The position numbers and the translations under genes are program-made. Source: Acanthosepion lycidas (Eukaryota > Mollusca > Cephalopoda > Sepiida > Sepiidae). Taken from it: 64,000 bases of DNA. The stretch covers positions 62,001-126,000 of the forward strand of contig CAWVQA010000057.1 in NCBI GenBank assembly GCA_963932145.1. The letters run 5' to 3'. Shown here in pieces: positions 20,701-36,599 of this stretch (positions are counted from its first letter, which is position 1; every line of letters begins with the position of its first letter). The notes beneath the pieces were generated by a model, which had not been told where the DNA came from, searched no databases, and saw only the letters and a list, made by a program, of their open reading frames with translations.

Positions 20701-23700
20701 CTTAAATAAAACTTTGTCAAAACTACTGAAACTAGTTAAAATCAATAAGCTTTGATAGATTTCATATTGATTTTTAATAATTTCATTGTTTTTCTAATGT
20801 TTTCAAAGAGTTATTGATATTTACAAACTAGCGTTAAAAAGTAGTCAAAACAGCTAGATTTTGCATGTAAATCGCTATGTAATTAAAAGTTGTGTAAAAC
20901 ATAAAATCTTAAATATAACTTTGTCAAAACTTCTGAAACTAGTTAAAATCAATAAGTTTTGATTGATTTCATATCGATTTTCAATAATTTCATTGTTTTT
21001 TTAATGTTTTCAAAGAGTTATTGATATTTACAAACTAGCATTGAAAAAGTAGTGAAAAAAGCTAGATTTTGCATGTAAATCGCTATGTAATTAAAAGTTG
21101 TGTAAAACATAAAATCTTAAATATAACTTTGTCAAAACTACTGAAACTAGTTAAAATCAATAAGTTTTGATTGATTTCATATCGATTTTCAATAATTTCA
21201 TTGTTTTTCTAATGTTTTGAAACAGTTATTGATATTTACAATCTAGCGTTAAAATGTAGTGAAAAAAGCTAGATTTTGCATGTAAATCGCTATGTAATTA
21301 AAAGTTGTGTAAAACATAAAATCTTAAATATAACTTTGTCAAAACTTCTGAAACTAGTTAAAATCAATAAGTTTTGATTGATTTCATATCGATTTTCAAT
21401 AATTTCATTGTTTTTCTAATGTTTTGAAACAGTTATTGATATTTACAATCTAGCGTTAAAAAGTAGTGAAAACTGCTCGATTTCGCATATAAATCGCTAT
21501 GTAATTAAAAGTTGTGTAAAACATAAAATCTTAAATATAACTTTGTCAAAACTTCTGAAACTAGTTAAAATCAATAAGTTTTGATTGATTTCATATCGAT
21601 TTTCAATAATTTCATTGTTTTTCTAATGTTTTCAAAGTGTTATTGATATTTACAAACTATCGTTGAAAAAGTAGTGAAAAAAGCTAGATTTTGCATGTAA
21701 ATCGCTATGTAATTAAAAGTTGTGTAAAACATAAAATCTTAAATAAAACTTTGTCAAAACTACTGAAACTAGTTGAAATCAATAAGCTTTGATAGATTTC
21801 ATATTGATTTTTAATAATTTCATTGTTTTTCTAATGTTTTCAAAGAGTTATTGATATTTACAAACTAGCGTTAAAAAGTAGTCAAAACAGCTAGATTTTG
21901 CATGTAAATCGCTATGTAATTAAAAGTTGTGTAAAACATAAAATCTTAAATATAACTTTGTCAAAACTTCTGAAACTAGTTAAAATCAATAAGTTTTGAT
22001 TGATTTCATATCGATTTTCAATAATTTCATTGTTTTTCTAATGTTTTGAAACAGTTATTGATGTTTACAAACTAGCGTTAAAAAGTAGTCAAAACAGCTC
22101 GATTTCGCATGTAAATCGCTATGTAATTAAAAGTTGTGTAAAACATAAAATCTTAAATATAACTTTGTCAAAACTACTGAAACTAGTTAAAATCAATAAG
22201 TTTTGATTGATTTCATATCGATTTTCAATAATTTCATTGTTTTTCTAATGTTTTCAAAGTGTTATTAATATTTACAAACTATCGTTGAAAAAGTAGTGAA
22301 AAAAGCTAGATTTTGCTTGTAAATCGCTATGTAATTAAAAGTTGTGTAAAACATAAAATCTTAAATAAAACTTTGTCAAAACTACTGAAACTAGTTAAAA
22401 TCAATAAGCTTTGATAGATTTCATATTGATTTTTAATAATTTCATTGTTTTTCTAATGTTTTCAAAGAGTTATTGATATTTACAAACTAGCGTTAAAAAG
22501 TAGTCAAAACAGCTAGATTTTGCATGTAAATCGCTATGTAATTAAAAGTTGTGTAAAACATAAAATCTTAAATATAACTTTGTCAAAACTACTGAAACTA
22601 GTTAAAATCAATAAGTTTTGATTGATTTCATATCGATTTTCAATAATTTCATTGTTTTTCTAATGTTTTGAAACAGTTATTGATATTTACAATCTAGCGT
22701 TAAAATGTAGTGAAAAAAGCTAGATTTTGCATGTAAATCGCTATGTAATTAAAAGTTGTGTAAAACATAAAATCTTAAATATAACTTTGTCAAAACTTCT
22801 GAAACTAGTTAAAATCAATAAGTTTTGATTGATTTCATATCGATTTTCAATAATTTCATTGTTTTTCTAATGTTTTGAAACAGTTATTGATATTTACAAT
22901 CTAGCGTTAAAAAGTAGTGAAAACAGCTCGATTTCGCATATAAATCGCTATGTAATTAAAAGTTGTGTAAAACATAAAATCTTAAATATAACTTTGTCAA
23001 AACTTCTGAAACTAGTTAAAATCAATAAGTTTTGATTGATTCATATCGATTTTCAATAATTTCATTGTTTTTCTAATGTTTTCAAAGTGTTATTGATATT
23101 TACAAACTATCGTTGAAAAAGTAGTGAAAAAAGCTAGATTTTGCATGTAAATCGCTATGTAATTAAAAGTTGTGTAAAACATAAAATCTTAAATAAAACT
23201 TTGTCAAAACTACTGAAACTAGTTGAAATCAATAAGCTTTGATAGATTTCATATTGATTTTTAATAATTTCATTGTTTTTCTAATGTTTTCAAAGAGTTA
23301 TTGATATTTACAAACTAGCGTTAAAAAGTAGTCAAAACAGCTAGATTTTGCATGTAAATCGCTATGTAATTAAAAGTTGTGTAAAACATAAAATCTTAAA
23401 TATAACTTTGTCAAAACTTCTGAAAGTAGTCAAAATCAATAAGTTTTGATTGATTTCATATCGATTTTCAATAATTTCATTGTTTTTCTAATGTTTTCAA
23501 AGAGTTATTGATATTTAAAAACTAGCGTTGAAAAAGTAGTGAAAAAAGCTAGATTTTGCATGTAAATCGCTATGTAATTAAAAGTTGTGTAAAACATAAA
23601 ATCTTAAATATAACTTTGTCAAAACTACTGAAACTAGTTAAAATCAATAAGTTTTGATTGATTTCATATCGATTTTCAATAATTTCATTGTTTTTCTAAT

Positions 23701-26700
23701 GTTTTGAAACAGTTATTGATATTTACAATCTAGCGTTAAAAAGTAGTGAAAAAAGCTAGATTTTGCATGTAAATCGCTATGTAATTAAAAGTTGTGTAAA
23801 ACATAAAATCTTAAATAAAACTTTGTCAAAACTACTGAAATTAGTTAAAATCAATAAGTTTTGATTGATTTCATATCGATTTTCAATAATTTCATTGTTT
23901 TTCTAATGTTTTCAAAGAGTTATTGATATTTACACACTATCGTTGAAAAAGTAGTGAAAAAAGCTAGATTTTGCATGTAAATCGCTATGTAATTAAAAGT
24001 TGTGTAAAACATAAAATCTTAAATAAAACTTTGTCAAAACTACTGAAACTAGTTGAAATCAATAAGCTTTGATAGATTTCATATTGATTTTTAATAATTT
24101 CATTGTTTTTCTAATGTTTTCAAAGAGTTATTGATATTTACAAACTAGCGTTAAAAAGTAGTCAAAACAGCTATATTTTGCATGTAAATCGCTATGTAAT
24201 TAAAAGTTGTGTAAAACATAAAATCTTAAATATAACTTTGTCAAAACTTCTGAAACTAGTTAAAATCAATAAGTTTTGATTGATTTCATATCGATTTTCA
24301 ATAATTTCATTGTTTTTCTAATGTTTTGAAACAGTTATTGATATTTACAATCTAGCGTTAAAAAGTAGTGAAAAAAGCTAGATTTTGCATGTAAATCGCT
24401 ATGTAATTAAAAGTTGTGTAAAACATAAAATCTTAAATATAACTTTGTCAAAACTTCTGAAACTAGTTAAAATCAATAAGTTTTGATTGATTTCATATCG
24501 ATTTTCAATAATTTCATTGTTTTTCTAATGTTTTGAAACAGTTATTGATATTTACAATCTAGCGTTAAAAAGTAGTGAAAACAGCTCGATTTCGCATGTA
24601 AATCGCTATGTAATTAAAAGTTGTGTAAAACATAAAATCTTAAATATAACTTTGTCAAAACTTCTGAAACTAGTTAAAATCAATAAGTTTTGATTGATTT
24701 CATATCGATTTTCAATAATTTCATTGTTTTTGTAATGTTTTCAAAGTGTTATTGATATTTACAAACTATCGTTGAAAAAGTAGTGAAAAAAGCTAGATTT
24801 TGCATGTAAATCGCTATGTAATTAAAAGTTGTGTAAAACATAAAATCTTAAATAAAACTTTGTCAAAACTACTGAAACTAGTTGAAATCAATAAGCTTTG
24901 ATAGATTTCATATTGATTTTTAATAATTTCATTGTTTTTCTAATGTTTTCAAAGAGTTATTGATATTTACAAACTAGCGTTAAAAAGTAGTCAAAACAGC
25001 TAGATTTTGCATGTAAATCGCTATGTAATTAAAAGTTGTGTAAAACATAAAATCTTAAATATAACTTTGTCAAAACTTCTGAAACTAGTTAAAATCAATA
25101 AGTTTTGATTGATTTCATATCGATTTTCAATAATTTCATTGTTTTACTAATGTTTTCAAAGAGTTATTGATATTTAAATACTAGCGTTGAAAAAGTAGTG
25201 AAAAAAGCTAGATTTTGCATGTAAATCGCTATGTAATTAAAAGTTGTGTAAAACATAAAATCTTAAATATAACTTTGTCAAAACTACTGAAACTAGTTAA
25301 AATCAATAAGTTTTGATTGATTTCATATCGATTTTCAATAATTTCATTGTTTTTCTAATGTTTTGAAAGAGTTATTGATATTTACAATCTAGCGTTAAAA
25401 AGCAGTGAAAAAAGCTAGATTTTGCATGTAAATCGCTATGTAATTACAAGTTGTGTAAAACATAAAATCTTAAATAAAACTTTGTCAAAACTACTGAAAT
25501 TAGTTAAAATCAATAACCTTTGATAGATTTCATATTGATTTTTAATAATTTCATTGTTTTTCTAATGTTTTCAAAGAGTTATTGATATTTACAAACTAGC
25601 GTTAAAAAGTAGTCAAAACAGCTCGATTTTGCATGTAAATCGCTATGTAATTAAAAGTTGTGTAAAACATAAAATCTTAAATATAACTTTGTCAAAACTT
25701 CTGAAACTAGTTAAAATCAATAAGATTTGATTGATTTCATATCGATTTTCAATAATTTCATTGTTTTTCTAATGTTTTCAAAGAGTTATTGATATTTACA
25801 AACTAGCGTTGAAAAAGTAGTGAAAAAAGCTAGATTTTGCAGGTAAATCGCTATGTAATTAAAAGTTGTGTAAAACATAAAATCTTAAATATAACTTTGT
25901 CAAAACTACTGAAACTAGTTAAAATCAATAAGTTTTGATTGATTTCATATCGATTTTCAATAATTTCATTGTTTTTCTAATGTTTTCAAAGAGTTATTGA
26001 TATTTACAAACTATCGTTGAAAAGGTAGTGAAAAAAGCTAGATTTTGCATGTAAATCGCTATGTAATTAAAAGTTGTGTAAAACATAAAATCTTAAATAT
26101 AACTTTGTCAAAACTTCTGAAACTAGTTAAAATCAATAAGTTTTGATTGATTTCATATCGATTTTCAATAATTTCATTGTTTTTCTAATGTTTTCAAACA
26201 GTTATTGATATTTACAATCTAGCGTTAAAAAGTAGTGAAAAAAGCTAGATTTTGCATGTAAATCGCTATGTAATTAAAAGTTGTGTAAAACATAAAATCT
26301 TAAATATAACTTTGCCAAAACTTCTGAAACTAGTTAAAATCAATAACTTTTGATTGATTTCATATCGATTTTCAATAATTTCATTGTTTTTCTAATGTTT
26401 TCAAACAGTTATTGATATTTACAAACTAGCGTTGAAAAAGTAGTGAAAAAAGCTAGATTTTGCATGTAAATCGCTATGTAATTAAAAGTTGTGTAAAACA
26501 TAAAATCTTAAATATAACTTTGTCAAAACTACTGAAACTAGTTGAAATCAATAAGCTTTGATAGATTTCATATTGATTTTTAATAATTTCATTGTTTTTC
26601 TAATGTTTTCAAAGAGTTATTGATATTTACAAACTAGCGTTAAAAAGTACTCAAAACAGCTAGATTTTGCATGTAAATCGCTATGTAATTAAAAGTTGTG

Positions 26701-29700
26701 TAAAACATAAAATCTTAAATATAACTTTGTCAAAAATTCTGAAACTAGTTAAAATCAATAAGATTTGATTGATTTCATATCGATTGTCAATAATTTCATT
26801 GTTTTTCTAATGTTTTCAAAGAGTTATTGATATTTACAAACTATCGTTGAAAAAGTAGTGAAAAAAGCTAAATTTTGCATGTAAATCGCTATGTAATTAA
26901 AAGTTGTGTAAAACATAAAATCTTAAATAAAACTTTGTCAAAACTACTGAAACTAGTTAAAATCAATAAGCTTTGATAGATTTCATATCGATTTTCAATA
27001 ATTTCATTGTTTTTCTAATGTTTTCAAAGAGTTATTGATATTTACAAACTAGCTTTAAAAAGTAGTCAAAACAGCTAGATTTTGCATGTAAATCGCTATG
27101 TAATTAAAAGTTGTGTAAAACATAAAATCTTAAATATAACTTTGTCAAAACTTCTGAAACTAGTTAAAATCAATAAGTTTTGATTGATTTCATATCGGTT
27201 TTCAATAATTTCATTGTTTTTCTAATGTTTTGAAACAGTTATTGATATTTACAATCTAGCGTTAAAAAGTAGTGAAAAAGCTAGATTTTGCATGTAAATC
27301 GCTATGTAATTAAAAGTTGTGTAAAACATAAAATCTTAATTATAACTTTGTCAAAACTTCTGAAACTAGTTAAAATCAATAAGTTTTGATTGATTTCATA
27401 TCGATTTTCAATAATTTCATTGTTTTTCTAATGTTTTCAAAGAGTTATTGATATTTACAAACTATCGTTGAAAAAGTAGTGAAAAAAGCTAGATTTTGCA
27501 TGTAAATCGCTATGTAATTAAAAGTTGTGTAAAACATAAAATCTTAAATAAAACTTTGTCAAAACTACTGAAACTAGTTAAAATCAATAAGCTTTGATAG
27601 ATTTCATATTGATTTTTAATAATTTCATTGTTTTTCTAATGTTTTCAAAGAGTTATTGATATTTACAAACTAGCGTTAAAAAGTAGTCAAAACAGCTAGA
27701 TTTTGCATGTAAATCGCTATGTAATTAAAAGTTGTGTAAAACATAAAATCTTAAATATAACTTTGTCAAAACTTCTGAAACTAGTTAAAATCAATAAGTT
27801 TTGATTGATTTCATATCGATTTTCAATAATTTCATTGTTTTTCTAATGTTTTCAAAGAGTTATTGATATTTACAAACTAGCGTTAAAAAGTAGTCAAAAC
27901 AGCTAGATTTTGCATGTAAATCGCTATGTAATTAAAAGTTGTGTAAAACATAAAATCTTAAATATAACTTTGTCAAAACTTCTGAAACTAGTTAAAATCA
28001 ATAAGTTTTGATTGATTTCATATCGATTTTCAATAATTTCATTGTTTTTCTAATGTTTTCAAACAGTTATTGATATTTACAATCTAGCGTTAAAAAGTAG
28101 TGAAAAAAGCTAGATTTTGCATGTAAATCTCTATGTAATTAAAAGTTGTGTAAAACATAAAATCTTAAATATAACTTTGTCAAAACTTCTGAAACTAGTT
28201 AAAATCAATAAGTTTTGATTGATTTCATATCGATTTTCAATAATTTCATTGTTTTTCTAATGTTTTCAAACAGTTATTGATATTTACAAACTAGCGTTGA
28301 AAAAGTAGTGAAAAAAGCTAGATTTTGCATGTAAATCGCTATGTAATTAAAAGTTGTGTAAAACATACAATCTTAAATATAACTTTGTCAAAACTTCTGA
28401 AACTAGTTAAAATCAATAAGATTTGATTGATTTCATATCGATTTTCAATAATTTCATTGATTTTCTAATGTTTTCAAAGAGTTATTGATATTTACAAACT
28501 AGCTTTGAAAAAGTAGTGAAAAAAGCTAGATTTTGCATGTAAATCGCTATGTAATTAAAAGTTGTGTAAAACATAAAATCTTAATTATAACTTTGTCAAA
28601 ACTTCTGAAACTAGTTAAAATCAATAAGTTTTGATTGATTTCATATCGATTTTCAATAATTTCATTGTTTTTCTAATGTTTTCAAAGAGTTATTGATATT
28701 TACAAACTAGCGTTGAAAAAGTAGTGAAAAAAGCTAGATTTTGCAAGTAAATCGCTATGTAATTAAAAGTTGTGTAAAACATAAAATCTTAAATAAAACT
28801 TTGTCAAAACTACTGAAACTAGTTAAAATCAATAAGCTTTGATAGATTTCATATTGATTTTCAATAATTTCATTGTTTTTCTAATGTTTTCAAACAGTTA
28901 TTGATATTTACAAACTAGCGTTGAAAAAGTAGTGAAAAAAGCTAGATTTTGCATGTAAATCGCTATGTAATTAAAAGTTGTGTAAAACATAAAATCTTAA
29001 ATATAACTTTGTCAAAACTTCTGAAACTAGTTAAAATCAATAAGTTTTGATTGATTTCATATCGATTTTCAATGATTTCATTGTTTTTCTAATGTTTTGA
29101 AACAGTTATTGATGTTTACAAACTAGCGTTAAAAAGTAGTCAAAACAGCTCGATTTCGCATGTAAATCGCTATGTAATTAAAAGTTGTGTAAAACATAAA
29201 ATCTTAAATATAACTTTGTCAAAACTTCTGAAACTAGTTAAAATCAATAAGTTTTGATTGATTTCATATCGATTTTCAATAATTTCATTGTTTTTCTAAT
29301 GTTTTCAAAGTGTTATTGATATTTACAAACTATCGTTGAAAAAGTAGTGAAAAAAGCTAGATTTTGCATGTAAATCGCTATGTAATTAAAAGTTGTGTAA
29401 AACATAAAATCTTAAATAAAACTTTGTCAAAACTACTGAAACTAGTTAAAATCAATAAGCTTTGATAGATTTCATATTGATTTTTAATAATTTCATTGTT
29501 TTTCTAATGTTTTGAAACAGTTATTGATGTTTACAAACTAGCGTTAAAAAGTAGTCAAAACAGCTAGATTTTGCATGTAAATCGCTATGTAATTAAAAGT
29601 TGTGTAAAACATAAAATCTTAAATATAACTTTTTCAAAACTTCTGAAACTAGTTAAAATCAATAAGTTTTGATTGATTTCATATCGATTTTCAATAATTT

Positions 29701-32700
29701 CATTGTTTTTCTAATGTTTTCAAAGAGTTATTGATATTTACAAACTAGCGTTGAAAAAGTAGTGAAAAAAGCTAGATTTTGCATATAAATCGCTATGTAA
29801 TTAAAAGTTGTGTAAAACATGAAATCTTAAATAAAACTTTGTCAAACCTACTGAAACTAGTTAAAATTAATAAGCTTTGAAAGATTTCATATTGATTTTT
29901 AATAATTTCATTGTTTTTCTAATGTTTTCAAAGAGTTATTGATATTTACAAACTAGCGTTAAAAAGTAGTCAAAACAGCTCGATTTTGCATGTAAATCGC
30001 TATGCAATTAAAAGTTGTGTAAAACATAAAATCTTAAATATAACTTTGTCAAAACTTCTGAAACTAGTTAAAATTAATAAGTTTTGATTGATTTCATATC
30101 GATTTTCAATAATTTCATTGTTTTTCTAATGTTTTCAAAGAGTTATTGATATTTACAAACTAGCGTTGAAAATGTAGTGAAAAAAGCTAGATTTTGCATG
30201 TAAATCGCTATGTAATTAAAAGTTGTGTAAAACATAAAATCTTAAATATAACTTTGTCAAAACTACTGAAACTAGTTAAAATCAATAAGTTTTGATTGAT
30301 TTCATATCGATTTTCAATAATTTCATTGTTTATCTAATGTTTTCAAAGAGTTATTGATATTTACAAACTAGCGTTGAAAAAGTAGTCAAAACAGCTCGAT
30401 TTCGCATGTAAATCGCTATGTAATTAAAAGTTGTGTAAAACATAAAATCTTAAATATAACTTTGTCAAAACTTCTGAAACTAGTTAAAATCAATAAGTTT
30501 TGATTGATTTCATATCGATTTTCAATAATTTCATTGTTTTTCTAATGTTTTGAAACAGTTATTGATGTTTACAAACTAGCGTTAAAAAGTAGTCAAAACA
30601 GCTCGATTTCGCATGTAAATCGCTATGTAATTAAAAGTTGTGTAAAACATAAAATCTTAAATATAACTTTGTCAAAACTTCTGAAACTAGTTAAAATCAA
30701 TAAGTTTTGATTGATTTCATATCGATTTTCAATAATTTCATTGTTTTTCTAATGTTTTGAAACAGTTATTGATGTTTACAAACTAGCGTTAAAAAGTAGT
30801 CAAAACAGCTCGATTTCGCATGTAAATCGCTATGTAATTAAAAGTTGTGTAAAACATAAAATCTTAAATATAACTTTGTCAAAACTTCTGAAACTAGTTA
30901 AAATCAATAAGTTTTGATTGATTTCATATCGATTTTCAATAATTTCATTGTTTTTCTAATGTTTTCAAAGTGTTATTGATATTTACAAACTATCGTTGAA
31001 AAAGTAGTGAAAAAAGCTAGATTTTGCATGTAAATCGCTATGTAATTAAAAGTTGTGTAAAACATAAAATCTTAAATAAAACTTAGTCAAAACTACTGAA
31101 ACTAGTTAAAATCAATAAGCTTTGATAGATTTCATATTGATTTTTAATAATTTCATTGTTTTTCTAATGTTTTCAAAGAGTTATTGATATTTACAAACTA
31201 GCGTTAAAAAGTAGTCAAAACAGCTAGATTTTGCATGTAAATCGCTATGTAATTAAAAGTTGTGTAAAACATAAAATCTTAAATATAACTTTTTCAAAAC
31301 TTCTGAAACTAGTTAAAATCAATAAGTTTTGATTGATTTCATATCGATTTTCAATAATTTCATTGTTTTTCTAATGTTTTCAAAGAGTTATTGATATTTA
31401 CAAACTAGCGTTGAAAAAGTAGTGAAAAAGCTAGATTTTGCATATAAATCGCTATGTAATTAAAAGTTGTGTAAAACATGAAATCTTAAATAAAACTTTG
31501 TCAAACCTACTGAAACTAGTTAAAATTAATATGCTTTGAAAGATTTCATATTGATTTTTAATAATTTCATTGTTTTTCTAATGTTTTCAAAGAGTTATTG
31601 ATATTTACAAACTAGCGTTAAAAAGTAGTCAAAACAGCTCGATTTTGCATGTAAATCGCCATGCAATTAAAAGTTTTGTAAAACATAAAATCTTAAATAT
31701 AACTTTGTCAAAACTTCTGAAACTAGTTAAAATCAATAAGTTTTGATTGATTTCATATCGATTTTCAATAATTTCATTGTTTTTCTAATGTTTTCAAAGA
31801 GTTATTGATATTTACAAACTAGTGTTGAAAAAGTAGTGAAAAAAGCTAGATTTTGCATGTAAATCGCTATGTAATTAAAAGTTACGTAAAACATAAAATC
31901 TTAAATATAACTTTGTCAAAACTACTGAAACTAGTTAAAATCAATAAGTTTTGATTGATTTCATATCGATTTTCAATAATTTCATTGTTTATCTAATGTT
32001 TTCAAAGAGTTATTGATATTTACAAACTAGCGTTGAAAAAGTAGTCAAAACAGCTAGATTTTGCATGTAAATCGCTATGTAATTAAAAGTTGTGTAAAGC
32101 ATAAAATCTTAAATATAACTTTGTCAAAACTTCTGAAACTAGTTAAAATCAATAAGTTTTGATTGATTTCATATCGATTTTCAATAATTTCATTGTTTTT
32201 CTAATGTTTTGAAACAGTTATTGATGTTTACAAACTAACGTTAAAAAGTAGTCAAAACAGCTCGATTTCGCATGTAAATCGCGATGTAATTAAAAACTCT
32301 GTAAAACATAAAATCTTAAATATAACTTTGTCAAAACTTCTGAAACTAGTTAAAATCAATAAGTTTTGATTGATTTCATATCGATTTTCAATAATTTCAT
32401 TGTTTTTCTAATGTTTTCAAAGTGTTATTGATATTTACAAACTATCGTTGAAAAAGTAGTGAAAAAAGCTAGATTTTGCATGTAAATCGCTATGTAATTA
32501 AAAGTTGTGTAAAACATAAAATCTTAAATAAAACTTTGTCAAAACTACTGAAACTAGTTAAAATTAATAAGCTTTGATAGATTTCATATTGATTTTTAAT
32601 AATTTCATTGTTTTTCTAATGTTTTCAAAGAGTTATTGATATTTACAAACTAGTGTTAAAAAGTAGTCAAAACAGCTAGATTTTGCATGTAAATCGCTAT

Positions 32701-35700
32701 GTAATTAAAAGTTGTGTAAAACATAAAATCTTAAATATAACTCTGTCAAAACTTCTGAAACTAGTTAAAATCAATAAGTTTTGATTGATTTCATATCGAT
32801 TTTCAATAATTTCATTGTTTTTCTAATGTTTTCAAAGAGTTATTGATATTTACAAACTAGCGTTGAAAAAGTAGTGAAAAAAGCTAGATTTTGCATATAA
32901 ATCGCTATGTAATTAAAAGTTGTGTAAAACATAAAATCTTAAATAAAACTTTGTCAAACCTACTGAAACTAGTTAAAATTAATAAGCTTTGATAGATTTC
33001 ATATTGATTTTTAATAATTTCATTGTTTTTCTAATGTTTTCAAAGAGTTATTGATATTTACAAACTAGCGTTAAAAAGTAGTCAAAACAGCTAGATTTTG
33101 CATGTAAATCGCTATGCAATTAAAAGTTGTGTAAAACATAAAATCTTAAATATAACTTTGTCAAAACTTCTGAAACTAGTTAAAATCAATAAGTTTTGAT
33201 TGATTTCATATCGATTTTCAATAATTTCATTGTTTTTCTAATGTTTTCAAAGAGTTATTGATATTTACAAACTAGCGTTGAAAAAGTAGTGAAAAAAGCT
33301 AGATTTTGCATGTAAATCGCTATGTAATTAAAAGTTGTGTAAAACATAAAATCTTAAATATAACTTTGTCAAAACTACTGAAACTAGTTAAAATCAATAA
33401 GTTTTGATTGATTTCATATCGATTTTCAATAATTTCATTGTTTATCTAATGTTTTCAAAGAGTTATTGATATTTACAAACTAGCGTTGAAAAAGTAGTCA
33501 AAACAGCTAGATTTTGCATGTAAATCGCTATGTAATTAAAAGTTGTGTAAAACATAAAATCTTAAATATAACTTTGTCAAAACTTCTGAAACTAGTTAAA
33601 ATCAATAAGTTTTGATTGATTTCATATCGATTTTCAATAATTTCATTGTTTTTCTAATGTTTTGAAACAGCTATTGATGTTTACAAACTAGCGTTAAAAA
33701 GTAGTCAAAACAGCTCGATTTCGCATGTAAATCGCGATGTAATTAAAAACTGTGTAAAACATAAAATCTTAAATATAACTTTGTCAAAACTTCTGAAACT
33801 AGTTAAAATCAATAAGTTTTGATTGATTTCATATCGATTTTCAATAATTTCATTGTTTTTCTAATGTTTTCAAAGAGTTATTGATATTTACAAATTAGCG
33901 TTGAAAAAGTAGTGAAAAAAGCTAGATTTTGCATATAAATCGCTATGTAATTAAAAGTTGTGTAAAACATAAAATCTTAAATAAAACTTTGTCAAACCTA
34001 CTGAAACTAGTTAAAATTAATAAGCTTTGATAGATTTCATATTGATTTTTAATAATTTCATTGTTTTTCTAATGTTTTCAAAGAGTTATTGATATTTACA
34101 AACTAGCGTTAAAAAGTAGTCAAAACAGCTAGATTTTGCATGTAAATCGCTATGCAATTAAAAGTTGTGTAAAACATAAAATCTTAAATATAACTTTGTC
34201 AAAACTTCTGAAACTAGTTAAAATCAATAAGTTTTGATTGATTTCATATCGATTTTCAATAATTTCATTGTTTTTCTAATGTTTTCAAAGAGTTATTGAT
34301 ATTTACAAACTAGCGTTGAAAAAGTAGTGAAAAAAGCTAGATTTTGCATGTAAATCGCTATGTAATTAAAAGTTGTGTAAAACATAAAATCTTAAATATA
34401 ACTTTGTCAAAACTTCTGAAACTAGTTAAAATCAATAAGTTTTGATTGATTTCATATCGATTTTCAATAATTTCATTGTTTTTCTAATGTTTTGAAACAG
34501 TTATTGATGTTTACAAACTAGCGTTAAAAAGTAGTCAAAACAGCTCGATTTCGCTCGTAAATCGCGATGTAATTAAAAACTGTGTAAAACATAAAATATT
34601 AAATATAACTTTGTCAAAACTTCTGAAACTAGTTAAAATCAATAAGTTTTGATTGATTTCATATCGATTTTCAATAATTTCATTGTTTTTCTAATGTTTT
34701 CAAAGTGTTATTGATATTTACAAACTATCGTTGAAAAAGTAGTGAAAAAAGCTAGATTTTGCATGTAAATCGCTATGTAATTAAAAGTTGTGTAAAACAT
34801 AAAATCTTAAATATAACTTTGTCAAAACTACTGAAACTAGTTAAAATCAATAAGTTTTGATTGATTTCATATCGATTTTCAATAATTTCATTGTTTTTCT
34901 AATGTTTTGAAAGAGTTATTGATATTTACAATCTAGCGTTAAAAAGTAGTGAAAAAAGCTAGATTTTGCATGTAAATCGCTATGTAATTAAAAGTTGTGT
35001 AAAACATAAAATCTTAAATATAACTTTGTCAAAACTTCTGAAACTAGTTAAAATCAATAAGTTTTGATTGATTTCATATGGATTTTCAATAATTTCATTG
35101 TTTTTCTAATGTTTCAAACAGTTATTGATATTTACAATCTAGCGTTAAAAAGTAGTGAAAAAAGCTAGATTTTGCATGTAAATCGCTATGTAATTAAAAG
35201 TTGTGTAAAACATAAAATCTTAATTATAACTTTGTCAAAACTTCTGAAACTAGTTAAAATCAATAAGTTTTGATTGATTTCATATCGATTTTCAATAATT
35301 TCATTGTTTTTCTAATGTTTTCAAAGAGTTATTGATATTTACAAACTAGCGTTGAAAAAGTAGTGAAAAAAGCTAGATTTTGCATGTAAATCGCTATGTA
35401 ATTAAAAGTTGTGTAAAACATAAAATCTTAAATATAACTTTGTCAAAACTACTGAAACTAGTTAAAATCAATAAGTTTTGATTGATTTCATATCGATTTT
35501 CAATAATTTCATTGTTTTTGTAATGTTTTGAAACAGTTATTGATATTTACAATCTAGCGTTAAAAAGTAGTGAAAAAAGCTAGATTTTGCATGTAAATCG
35601 CTATGTAATTAAAAGTTGTGTAAAACATAAAATCTTAATTATAACTTTGTCAAAACTTCTGAAACTAGTTAAAATCAATAAGTTTTGATTGATTTCATAT

Positions 35701-36599
35701 CGATTTTCAATAATTTCATTGTTTTTCTAATGTTTTCAAAGAGTTATTGATATTTACAAACTAGCGTTGAAAAAGTAGTGAAAAAAGCTAGATTTTGCAT
35801 ATAAATCGCTATGTAATTAAAAGTTGTGTAAAACATAAAATCTTAAATAAAACTTTGTCAAACCTACTGAAACTAGTTAAAATCAATAAGCTTTGATAGA
35901 TTTCATATTGATTTTTAATAATTTCATTGTTTTTCTAATGTTTTCAAAGAGTTATTGATATTTACAAACTAGCGTTAAAAAGTAGTCAAAACAGCTAGAT
36001 TTTGCATGTAAATCGCTATGTAATTAAAAGTTGTGTAAAACATAAAATCTTAAATATAACTTTGTCAAAACTTCTGAAACTAGTTAAAATCAATAAGTTT
36101 TGATTGATTTCATATCGATTTTCAATAATTTCATTGTTTTTCTAATGTTTTCAAAGAGTTATTGATATTTACAAACTAGCGTTGAAAAAGTAGTGAAAAA
36201 AGCTAGATTTTGCATGTAAATCGCTATGTAATTAAAAGTTGTGTAAAACATAAAATCTTAAATATAACTTTGTCAAAACTACTGAAACTAGTTAAAATCA
36301 ATAAGTTTTGATTGATTTCATATCGATTTTCAATAATTTCATTGTTTATCTAATGTTTTCAAAGAGTTATTGATATTTACAAACTAGCGTTGAAAAAGTA
36401 GTCAAAACAGCTAGATTTTGCATGTAAATCGCTATGTAATTAAAAGTTGTGTAAAACATAAAATCTTAAATATAACTTTGTTAAAACTTCTGAAACTAGT
36501 TAAAATCAATAAGTTTTGATTGATTTCATATCGATTTTCAATAATTTCATTGTTTTTCTAATGTTTTCAAAGAGTTATTGATATTTACAAACTAGCGTT

